Shown here: in pieces, positions 54,118 through 64,000 of the stretch | How positions within the stretch are numbered: the first letter of the stretch is position 1 | Layout of the letters: each line of letters begins with the position of its first letter | Source: Pomphorhynchus laevis | Lineage: Eukaryota; Acanthocephala; Palaeacanthocephala; Echinorhynchida; Pomphorhynchidae | Length of the DNA: 64,000 nucleotides | Direction of reading: 5' to 3' | Assembly: GCA_012934845.2 (NCBI GenBank) | Contig: WNNJ02002453.1 | Location: 1-64,000 of the forward strand | Made by a program: the position numbers and the translations under genes | The notes under the pieces: model-generated | Told to the model about the DNA's origin: nothing | Database searches by the model: none | Seen by the model: the letters and a program-made list of their open reading frames with translations, nothing else

Positions 54118-54977
54118 CTATTTATTAGTCAGTTCATAAACAATAAACAATTGATTTTTATTTTAAATTTCAATTTTAAATTTTAACTTTATATAAATTA
54201 TATAAAATCTTATATAAAAATTATTAATTATTTATAATTATCTATTATTTTATTTTTATCTTTATTGTCTAATTATACGTTCGATATGCTCTTTAATTAT
54301 TCAGGGCGTTTTAACATCGACAGGAATAGAAAAAGAAAATTATTGTTCACAAATTTTTGACTATTGCAATAGTCCTTTTTTCAAGTGTTATGTCTTGAAC
54401 ATAGCGCTTAAAACATAACACTTGAAAAGGACTATTATGAACAATACTCGAAAATTTATGAACAATAATTTTCTTTTTTTATTCCTATCAATGTTTGAAC
54501 ACCCTGAACAATTTATCATCATGTTTAATTTATAAATAATTAAATATACGTAGACTCAGTTACCTGATCTGATTTATACGACCATATAAATTGAATTACA
54601 TATCGATAAGATATGTGAATTGTAGGTTAATATACAAGAACAAACTATATTATTGTAAATAAGTTATTTCGTTTGTAAAAGCCAAAAATAATCAAAAAAT
54701 AATGTATATTTTATTTATCGCTTTTACAATGTCTCTAAAAAATTAATATTCAGACTTGAAATTATTATTAATTAATAATATATAAGTAATATTTTTCCAT
54801 TTTATTGTGATTTAAAAAGAATATAAAGAGTTGATATTACTTAGTACTGCAGGTAAATAAGGAATTTGAAATTTTGACTAACTAAATTCAGTAGAAATCG
54901 TCATAGAAATTAAAAAATGTGCTAAAGTCAAGAATTAAACTAAAAAAGTTAATTAAATTTTGATTTATAACATAATT
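54118..54977 (+). repeat. duplicate of 5583-6420 (pseudo-LTR, MITE, flank)
   Basis: Near-identical to the block in the BAHD1-like intron, including the MITE at the same position and about 400 bp of non-Naiad flank. It diverges after TTTGATTTATAACATAA. The first 60 bp differ by indels. Confidence 0.93.
54302..54506. mobile_element. foldback MITE, second full copy
   Basis: Same structure, ends and insertion site as 5747-5950, with a handful of differences. The shared flanks show that it was copied with its host pseudo-LTR, not inserted separately. Confidence 0.88.
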
Positions 54978-55394
54978 TTTTTTATAATTAATGACATAAG
55001 TATCAATATTTATTTTTTATATATTTTAATTACAAATTTCAGACTGTTATTTCTTAGTCAATTGATAAAAATTGACTTAAATGTTAATTTTAAAATTGAA
55101 ATTATAAAATTTAAATATAGATTGAAATTATAAAAATTTTATATAATTATTTATAATTTAATTATTTTAATTAAAATTTGCTAGTATTTATTATTTAATG
55201 ATGTAAATAACTTGATGATGTAAAATATTATTAATAAATAATATTTTATTATTTATTATTAATCATATTATTTATTATTTATTTACTTGATGTATTCATA
55301 TATAACAACTTCTTCTAACCTCCGTTCGTTCAATTGGTAATAAATTGTATAATCCCTACCCCAGTTCACAAGCTATTGTTAGAATTTAAAATTA
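54978..55394. other. AT-rich, nothing recognised
   Basis: Simple AT sequence. Confidence 0.5.
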
Positions 55395-57130
55395 ACATTT
55401 AAAATAAAAATCAATTTTTATGAATTGACTAATTAATAATTTAATTCTCCTAACGCTTCTTTAAGTCATTTATAATTGGGCTACCATTACATCTCATTGA
55501 TACACCTTTATTTGTCTAAAATATAGATGTCCATACCTTTAAATAATTCTGATTTATCAACATATTTAAGGCTTTTATCAATCAATTTTATCCATATATT
55601 TATATTTACTTGATGGTTTAATTTTTGTTAGATAGGCGTTATAATTATTATAACATATATATGTATATCTTTTTCCGAATATAAGATTAATTAATTTTAC
55701 TAACGCTTCTTTAATATCTACTAAATCTAGATTTGTATAAAGCGTACTAAAATCGTACGTTTTTATATTCTAAAAATTTATTTCTTTTGTGCTCTAAAAA
55801 TTCTTTTGTAGAATTAATACTGAAATGGTGTTTTATACCCGTATTAATTCCGATTATCCTACAATATTTTTTGATGTGTGCTTTAATTACTTTATCAATA
55901 AGTATTTTATTGATATAAACCGAAAGCGGTTTTAATGTACATTTAAAAGCACTACATAATGTACATTTAAAAGCACTACTTTCAATTATCCTACAATATT
56001 TTTTGATGTGCTTTAATTACTTTATTAATACGTATTTTATTAATATAAACCGAAAGCGGTTTTAATGTACATTTAAAAGCACTACATATGAACCTAGGTT
56101 TGATTGGATTTTATGTAATTTTGGATCCCAATATAATATGGGTATAGTTTTATTTATCTGATTCAACCTTTATAACCTTTTTATCCATTATAGAATAGTG
56201 GCTTGCATTAATTGTTTCTAAACTCAAATCAACAAGTTCATATGTTGCGTTTAAATTTAAATCATTATAATTTACCGCTTTCAATAAAAAACTTTTTTCA
56301 ACAAAAAGATTTCATTTTTAAAGTAAGCTAGTTAAAAATATGTATCTATTAAATTATTTAAATGATTTTGAAGAAAGCCAATATCATTACATATTGTTGC
56401 AATTCTTAAAATTTCATTATTTAATGTATTATATTTTATATTATATGGTATGCATGAAATTACGTTATTTCTTGGCTGGAGTAAATTCAACTGTCAATCC
56501 AACATAACTGATATTTAAACTATATAAAATTTAAGTTTTTAATAATTTAAAGAATTTAATTTGTAAATATTTAAACAATTAGTTTGAATTACTACAATAA
56601 TTAAATTACCGGAAAATGTATTTGATAAGCATGTTTTATAATTATATCGAGTCTATAATTATAGACTAATCATAATTAATTAAAAACTATTATAATTTTA
56701 CTAAAATAATTAATTTTAATTAAAATATGTCATTTTTACTATATAAATTATTATTAGTTTTAGTTAATGTTAATTTAATGTTTATATATAGATAATAATT
56801 ATAATTACTATAATAATTAATAATTATTAATTATCTAATAATATTATAATATTACATTATTTGATAATAATCTAATTTAATGTTTATATATAGATATTTA
56901 TACTAATATAAATACTTATTTATATTCTATAATGCTTAAAAACAAGTCAGCTATAATTGAGCTACTATTACCTTACATTGGAACACCTTTTATTTGTCAA
57001 AATATAGATGTCCCTACCTTTAAATAATTTTGATTTATCAAAATATTAAAGACTTCTATAAAATATCAAACTAATTTCAACAATGTTATTTACTATCCTT
57101 GAACATTTCCCACTTAAGAGTGGGAAACAA
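55395..57130 (-). pseudogene. old Naiad RT remnants
   Basis: Minus-strand match to the RT in pieces: motif B region (55470-55520), motif A to finger (55590-55800, with CTAGATTTGTATAAAGCGTA), KLHKNP region (55900-56110) and N-terminal RT (56140-56300). A jump to the RT C-terminus follows (56330-56460), with further scraps at 56740-56800 and 56930-57060. Divergence and indels are much greater than in the other copies, so this is an older insertion. No frame survives. Confidence 0.82.
55855..56090. repeat. ~125-bp tandem duplication in the old Naiad
   Basis: The stretch with ATCCTACAATATTTTTTGAT, AACCGAAAGCGGTTTTAATG and TACATTTAAAAGCACTAC occurs twice in succession (about 55855-55960 and 55982-56090). 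AACCGAAAGCGGTT is itself a palindrome. Confidence 0.82.
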
Positions 57131-57289
57131 ATGTGATAATTTTTTAAAATAAATGTAATAACTGTATTGGAATAAAGATTTAAGGTCATCTGAAGGTACT
57201 AGTATGTTATCGGTCGCATTTTTATTGTTAACGTCTTATTTCATTATTATTGACATTTTATTACATAAGGTGACACCTTATTTCATAAG

Positions 57290-59200
57290 GGCCGCTAGGT
57301 GCAGGCTCAACAAATTCCGTCGTCGAGTGATGTATTCGGTTCAGGTTTCGTCTAGGGCCGGTTAACCTCCCAGTCGTGGGTCCTGAATATTCGGGCGGAT
57401 AAATAACTGACCGCATTGTACCTTAGTAAGGCTAGTTCGTTGGGAGTTTAGATGGACCCTCTTGTGATTCCAACGGTGGATTAAAGCAGAGATCTGAACA
57501 AATACCTGTTTCTTTACAGGAAATAATATTGGATCACTGAAGGAAATGGGAACATCAGATAACTGAACAAAAACAATGGCAATGACGACTAGATACAATT
57601 TAATGAATCAACATCAAAACGACGGACAGCACAAACTGACCGAACAAATTGTCATAGTTTGATGTCGTGCGCTCAGAAAGTTGAGCGGAATTGAAGAATC
57701 AAACGTCAACGTTTACTGCAGTGGACTAGTCTATCTACAGGAAAGTGAAATGTTACTTCGCTAACGGGAAAAGAACCAGATCTAATAATGGATGTAAATC
57801 GCTCCGGTCTTTAAATATTAGGAGTTAATTATCTTCATTATTCTGGTTCGGGTACTCAACTTTTGGATCAACGTCGGACCTCGCAATATTCGGGAGTTGA
57901 TATGGGAAAAAGTCGACATGCAGGTATAGAGATACTCACAAACCCCGGTTATCGTTAGCTGCAGAGAAGGTTGGGCAATTAAATGAAAATTTGGCGTCCT
58001 TGAGATTTGTAGCGATATGGGGAAAGTGGTTAACTGTTGTGCATGCTTATGCACCCAACACTAGCTCGGAATACGCAGCTTTTGTAGATGATCTTTATGA
58101 TTTACTTGATAGTAAATCTGAGAGTGATTTTATCATTTTATTGGGCGGCTTCAATGCTTACTTGATAACGACTGTGCTACCTCAATGGGAGCGATGAGGA
58201 GGAACAGAACCCCCGATCTGAACGCGAGTGGTGTGGAGTTGTTGCATTTTTGTTCTCATAACAATTTGTCAATAACTAATATCATATTTGAACATAAAGA
58301 GATCCACCGATGCAATGGCATTAGGATACTCTTATTCAACGATCAATGATTGATTTCGAGATTAAACTGAGATTTTGAAGGCTCTTCGCGTTGAAGGTGT
58401 GAAGTGAATATCAAGATTCTTCAACGTAGCACTGAAGTCAGGAAAGGTTCCTAGTGATTGGCAAACTGGGGTGATGATTCCGATCTATAATAAAAGTAAT
58501 CTAAGATAATGTTGAAATTATCTAAAACACTGGTAAGCTAATAGCCAGAATCCTTGAGTTATGGATACGAGAATCCTTGAGTTAAGGATAGTCAAGAGAC
58601 AGTTGCTAGAGGAGCAATGTGGCTTTCGTTTTGGTAAAAAGGAACAACGGATAAGCTCATCACTCTTTACGGGCCGCACCTGGTAGTACGCTCAACCAGT
58701 TCACATGTGTTTTGTGAAATTGAAGAAGACGTTCGACCGGGGACCAAGAAAATAGGTTGTGGGAGGAACTTAAGGGGTACAAAGTTCGCATTATCTCCGT
58801 GTAGTTGTGGCCCCTTTGTACAAACAAAGTACGAGTTGTGTTCGTGTTTTAGGCAGGAAGTTCGAGTCGCTTCCTGTAAGTGTTGGGATCCGTAAGGGCT
58901 GTCAATTGTCTCCACTTTTGTTCTTTGTTTACATGAACAAAATTTCGAGAGGGTTGCTTTGTCCGGTTTGGTCTTATCAGGATATTATATTTGCTTTTCG
59001 CAGACGATGTTGTCTTGTTGGTCTCAAATACTGATGAACTATAATGTTTGATGGATCGATTTACGAAGAATGCCAAAGGCTGGTGTAGAATTTGGCAAAT
59101 CAAAAACTGTCACGATGTACTCTGCTCGGAACAATGTATCGTCGTAGATACGTATTAGTTATAAGGTTTTACGAATAAGTATTTAAGTACCCGACCTCCG
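57290..59200 (+). pseudogene. LINE F (RTE-like), EN and RT remnants
   Basis: Plus strand. A GC-rich 5' part (57290-57960) is followed by endonuclease pieces LASLRFVAIWGKWLTVVHAY, APNTSSEYAAFVDDLYDL and FIILLGGFNAYL (decayed GDFN). RT pieces: FFNVALKSGKVPSDWQTGVM, QLLEEQCGFRFGKK, FVKLKKTFDR (motif A, decayed), SLPVSVGIRKGCQLSPLLFF (motif B, G-IRQGC-LSPLLF) and FVYMNKISRG, then FAFRRRCCLVGL where FADD is frameshifted. Resembles RTE/BovB-related LINEs; many stops. TTATTTCATTATTAYT-like sequence occurs at both ends (57236 and 59258), perhaps a microsatellite target. Confidence 0.78.
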
Positions 59201-60110
59201 GATCAGTGTAAAAATGAACAAATTTTGTTTGTTTAAGTAAATGTGTTATGTTACTGATCTTATTTCATTATTACTATTTCTATATTATTGACACCTTTTT
59301 TATTATTGACGGCTTATTTTATTATTAAGTAAACATTATGGACAATGCCTTATGCCCCATTATGGACATAAAAACGCTGCTGTAATTGATCCATTATGTC
59401 AAAGGCACTATATATTGACCATTTTTGCAGCTTATTCACCAAATTTAATCCAACCGATAAATTTTTCATGTTTAAAAACTCATGTCAGACAAATAGACTA
59501 TTTACAAATAGAAATTTGCTTATTGAATGCATTACCGGCGTATTGAGAAATGTCGAGTTTCTAGTATTTGTTAAAAAGCCAGTATTTTATAAAAACAATT
59601 TTATTATTACTTAACAAAACATATTTCAAGACCATTAAAAATATTGGCCCAACGTTTTCTAGATTTGTGATCTAAAATAATGTGTTAATTGAAGACTGCC
59701 TATTTTAAATCCATTCATTTTAAAAGCAGTGATATCATTAGAATCATATCATTAAAGTATCAATTGAAGGGCATGTATTTGATTACATTTTTAATACTTT
59801 AAATTAAGTTATATCAGTAAAATATATTATTGAAATATATTCAATAACTTTCAAATATAGTTATCTGAATGATGAATATTAGATTTTTATTTAGATATGA
59901 GCAATCCAATTTTCTTGTCTATATCTTTAAATCCCATAGATATATATTTGGATAACGTAAGCTACTATTATTGGGATAACGTGCTACGTTCACGAAATTG
60001 CAAGCATATTTTTGTATTAACAATTTATTCATGACACGCAACTCAATGTCGTTAAGCCTTGGATTTACAATATATTGTAGACCACAGAAATTTTTGAAGA
60101 CTATATGAGC
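59201..60110. other. no gene supported
   Basis: AT-rich. Overlapping frames at 59352-59614 (+) are not recognised. Confidence 0.5.
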
Positions 60111-60119
60111 ATAAATATG

Positions 60120-62480
60120 CTAATACTTGGAATTTTGGAGCAGAATCAATACGACTCACTTTAACACAATAAGTCACAATCAATTTCACTAGCTACCACT
60201 AGCATCATCAGAAACAAAACTTATAATTTGTTCAATATTTCATTTATATATGAAATATGTCTTTACAGACATTTTTTTAAAGTTTAATAAAATGTTACAA
60301 AAATTAAACTTTTATTTAACTGTAATTTCAAATTACAATTAATTATATATAAAATTGATTTAAAAATGTACACATACAATTTTGATATAACAAGATAATA
60401 TAATTATTATATTATAATAAATTATATTTTTTAGAAATCACGTTTTAATTTAAAGCATTTATTAATTAAAAAGGTATAATTTTAATCAAAACGCTGATGA
60501 AACAAAAATATAAATGTCTTTGTAAATCTAAACTGTTTATAAAATCGATATAATAAAATAGTATATTAAATAATTAATATAGTATAATAATAGATTAAAT
60601 ATTTAAATATCATTAAAAGTAATCATTTAAATAATCTTATAATTTAGTCTGTTTAACTCTTTCCTTTATATATAGTTATATGATCTGAATATAAAATCGA
60701 CTATTTTATAACGATTTCCTATTAACTGCAATCGAATATTTTTAATCACCTAAACCATCTGAAATCACGTAAAATATAAAAATTAATTAAAATGAAATTT
60801 CTGAAATTTGAACCAACAATTTTATGTTTTATCCTGTTTTCTGATGATTCTAGCAGCCATTGAAATATAAAATAAACATATTATTGTTTGTTTATTCCAC
60901 ACAAAAAGTTCCAAATTTAAAAAATTAAATAAATAATTTAGAATTAAAATTAAATTTTAATTACAATTATATTTAAAATGCATACAATTGTATGTTTTGA
61001 ATAAATTGTACGTTTTTTTCTGATGATGGCTTAAGCATATTTATATAGTATTTAACAAACAAAATATCCAGCTGAACCCTAATTTAGATATCAAAATAAA
61101 TTAGTGTTTTATTGATCCTGCTCCAAAATTCCACACTTGTGATAAACTGATCAAAATCTATTGTTTTTAAAATTAACTGTTATACATAACTGTTGATAAT
61201 CTCAAACTGTTAATATTGCTGTGATAACGTATAACCTATCATATATCTGCCAACAGAAAAATATATTTTTGCCTTTTCTAAATGAAAAATCCATTTCCCT
61301 TTATCCCAAAGAAAGATGGAATCAGATCCGTCAATCGAATTTAATCACAAACGTTATATTCTGATAGCATAAACAAACGTTTTATAATGATGCAAAATAT
61401 AAAATAAATATGTGTTTTATTGATCCTGTTGCAAAATTCCAAAACTGATTATTATTGCGAGCTGGCAAATTTTGGAAAAATTGGCAGATATAAATTTAAT
61501 ATCATGTTATATCAAAAATATATTGGAAACTACTGGTGACGTTATATTAACAAGAAAGACTTTCAATAAAAACTTTTAATTAACCCGAACAGGAAAGTAT
61601 AAACCTGCATGCTTTTTTACAACCTTCGTCGAAAAGCTTAACTCGGAATGCGTCTACTACAGCTGCATCGACCGAATGAGGCGTTTCAACCTTTATCTAC
61701 TCATCACTACAAAGTAGTCTCATCAGTGTGGCCCTGTAGCCACACAGACCAAGAATTTTTAGCCATAATTTACTATTTATAAAGTTGATTTCAAATATTT
61801 TTCAAAATGCTTGTTCTTTGGCTAGTAAAAAATTGAACATTTTGAAATTTTTGAGCAGGATCAATAAAACACTAATTCATTTTTATATTTATCTATTTGC
61901 TGTTGGCATCATCAGAATATCAAAGTACAATTTGTTTAAACGCTATCTCTTCTTAAATTGTACGTTTTTCTTATGATGTTACAGTTTGCAGCATCATAAG
62001 AAATATCTAAATGAAACATTTGAACATATTGTACTTTTTGTTTTTATTAATTAATTTAATTAATTATTTACTGATGATATAGATAAGATCAGGTAATATA
62101 TATTTTAATCAAAAACTAAAGTTCATTTTTAATAAAACAAAAATCATTGGAAAATAATTGACGGTAAATAACACCAATATTTGGAATTTTAATATAGGAT
62201 CAATAAAAATTAATTTATTAATTAATAAATTAGTGTATTAAAAATTACTATAAATAATATTTTTATTTTATTAATAAATTACTATTAATCTATTAATACA
62301 ACCTATGATATTTTAATATTTTTAAATTATTTTAATTTTTTATATTATATTTTAATATTTCATGTAAATATAAAATAAATAATATTTCTAAATAATTGTT
62401 TCTTAATAATCTAATTAGAATAAACATGTAAGTTAAAAATAACTGATATTGATCCATTGTTTTTTAATTAAGAATTTTGA
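60120..62480. repeat. short dispersed repeat family, mixed orientation
   Basis: TGGAATTTTGGAGCAGRATCAA or its reverse complement recurs near 60127, 61115, 61417, 61842 and, decayed, 62180 and 62450. A second motif, GCATCATCAGAAA (or its complement TTTCTGATGATG), lies about 70-300 bp away on the side expected for a paired end (near 60205, 60838, 61017, 61905). AAATTGTACGTTTTT is a third shared block (61005, 61955). AATAAAACACTAATT often follows the first motif. This looks like a family of small non-autonomous elements; the superfamily is unknown. Confidence 0.6.
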
Positions 62481-63294
62481 AGGATACATATAATTAACTT
62501 ATTTTTATATTTCGATATTTTTATATTATTATATTTTCATATTTCTTATTTTTATATTACTAATATATACATATTATTGATGGATGTATTGATATACCTC
62601 TACTATCGCAATGTAGTTAAGGGCAGCGAAAACGTATAAATACTAGATATTATATTATTAAATATGCAGTAATAAACGTAACGTTTACTTCTGATATATT
62701 TATTAAATATTATATTCAAATAATTAATAACTTTGAAAAAATAAAAATGATGGTTTGTCACTACTTGACCGGATCACTAGTCGTGAAAGCAGTATGCGAA
62801 TCAGGTTACTGTAGAAATCTCGATTCTCTGTAACAGATTAAATATCACTTTCGGATAAACCGGTATATATTTCTAGAGATCAGACTGTAACACATCTATC
62901 GACAGTGAAATCCGTCTCAATACTCTAACTACAATGATCAGTAATTTAGGCAAAAGACAGTCTTTTTGAAGACTAATACATGAAACGAGTCTGGCTTGCT
63001 CTCTAGAACACACACAACTTGTACTTCGTTTATGATAAGATCTTATTTTATTCCGGATAAATATCAGAGCATAGTAAGATCTCCACGAAAAATACAATCT
63101 ACATTAATAAAATTTAAACTGCATCAATGATTTAAAAATTAAATTTTAGAATGACTTTAAGAAAATTTTCTATAAAATAAAACAAAACTATACAATAATG
63201 ATGTATATTTTTTAAACTATTTAATTAACAAAAATTTAAATACTTCATTATTATAACGGTGCATCAAATGAAAAATGTAGAATTTAAATCATAC
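62481..63294. other. nothing recognised
   Basis: AT-rich. The 74-codon minus frame at 62873-63097 is unassigned. Confidence 0.5.
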
Positions 63295-63410
63295 CTGAGC
63301 TATGTTCAATGAACGTCTTGTTCATATTTGCCAAATTCACGTTAGAATAATTTTGATAATACGTTAAACCTTTAATATCAACTTCAAGTTAATGAGAAAA
63401 ATCTTGAAAT
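63295..63410 (-). CDS. SAM gene, first coding exon
   Basis: The acceptor TTTATATTTCAG ends at 63411 and the donor CTCAG|GTATGA follows 63295. An ATG at 63325 opens MNKTFIEHSS, leaving one base (G) that pairs with the AA entry of the SAM exon to make Glu, so the spliced product reads ...HSSE-IKQWIKFFENAG. Vertebrate C19orf47 likewise has only a short N-terminal stretch before its SAM. The upstream acceptor implies a further 5' non-coding exon outside the window. The bases before the ATG would be 5' UTR. The intron to the SAM exon is 13.2 kb. Confidence 0.6.
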
Positions 63411-63423
63411 CTGAAATATAAAT

Positions 63424-64000
63424 AAAATATTAGAAAAATGTTCAATCTATTTCAATAAATAGTGTTGCATTCAGCAAACGGTTATTGTATGACTTTAACA
63501 ATTGTTAAACAATACTTCTTTGTAAATTTTCTTTAACTTATAATGTCAATAATTCACAAATTGCATCAATTAAAACGTAAAATTTGTCCAGTAAAATTGT
63601 CAACATTTATTTAACTGTCTTAGCTTTACCCTAAAGAATCAAAAAATAATTTTATTTGTAAATTTTCACCAATGCAATTGGCCTTTCAGACAAAGCATTT
63701 TGATTTTTTTACAAATTCTGTCTAAAGAGGCCAATTGCATTGGCGAAAATTTACAAAATTATTTTTTGATTTTCGGGAAAACGAAACATGATTAAATTTA
63801 CTCTGAAATCAATCCTACGCGATTTATTTAATAATATGATGTGCATTATAACGAATTAATTTTTGTAGCGTGTAATTTTCAAATTTTAAAATCCAAATTT
63901 CAAAAAAAAAGTAGTAATGCAGTATTTATTTTCTTAATAGCTAGTCTAAAGTTGTAAAATGTGTCGTTAAAGTCATGGTCGATAAGAATTTGAAATTTAA
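63424..64000 (-). repeat. inverted-repeat arm 2 (partner 50451-51028)
   Basis: Reverse complement of arm 1, running into the window edge. It begins 13 bp upstream of the acceptor of the exon at 63295-63410. It holds the second copy of the palindromic MITE at about 63637-63772. Substitutions relative to arm 1 argue against a simple assembly duplication. Confidence 0.95.

Noticed and set aside
63424-64000. Right inverted-repeat arm as a pure assembly artefact
   Set aside because: Several substitutions distinguish it from arm 1, which a misassembled duplicate would not show, although only long reads can settle it.

Overview
This is AT-rich DNA from an animal nuclear genome. The evidence is spliced exons with GT-AG borders that match metazoan genes, very large introns, and a dense load of retroelements. 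No prokaryotic operons, rRNA genes, functional tRNA genes or CRISPR arrays are visible. A Naiad-type Penelope-like element together with several non-LTR families, a hAT transposase and tRNA-derived SINEs suggests an invertebrate. An arthropod is plausible, but this is not proven.

Host genes. On the + strand, 2193-2641 holds the last two exons of a non-lysosomal glucosylceramidase (GBA2-like) gene, joined by a 47-bp intron. On the - strand, four exons at 14981-14779, 12803-12617, 12565-12394 and 5245-5029 splice in phase into the C-terminal BAH region of a BAHD1-like chromatin protein. The two genes converge. Further upstream on the - strand is a second collinear exon set: a short first coding exon (63410-63295), a SAM-domain exon similar to the C19orf47 family (50085-49883), a doubtful small exon near 48.2 kb and a long basic, Ser-rich exon (47117-46425). 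The last of these ends at a strong GTGAGT donor whose phase fits the first BAHD1-like exon, so one very long SAM-BAH gene is possible but unproven. A 193-codon basic reading frame (15890-15309) is not identified.

Mobile DNA. 0-1 kb: 257-bp satellite. 3-4.7 kb: decayed hAT element and a SINE piece. 5.5-6.4 kb: a Naiad pseudo-LTR carrying a foldback MITE. 7.1-10.9 kb: an almost complete Naiad with N-terminal GIY-YIG endonuclease, CxC linker and RT, flanked by pseudo-LTRs and a 5-bp target duplication, inside the last BAHD1-like intron. 17-24.4 kb: nested LINE fragments. 24.6-26.2 kb: four tandem copies of a tRNA-derived SINE. 26.2-31.8 kb: a minus-strand LINE (A) with a CCHC ORF1, split by a C-rich plus-strand LINE (B). 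31.8-37.8 kb: two more LINEs. 37.9 kb and 44.6-46.1 kb: further Naiad copies, the second with an uninterrupted RT frame. 39.3-40.6 kb: ubiquilin retropseudogene. 40.9-43.5 kb: LINE remnants. 43.5-44.5 and 47.3-47.9 kb: a second SINE-like repeat. 53-57 kb: decayed Naiads and MITE copies. 57.3-59.2 kb: RTE-like LINE. 60-62.5 kb: a short dispersed repeat family. A ~578-bp inverted repeat (50451-51028 and 63424-64000) brackets the first SAM-gene exon.

The host exons are small islands. Almost everything else is successive waves of retrotransposition, and nested insertions give a readable order of events. I found no convincing new molecular system. The strongest leads are the permuted-domain Naiad family with its hitchhiking MITE, the exon-flanking inverted repeat and the possible SAM-BAH gene. 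Repeat boundaries and identities are judged by eye.
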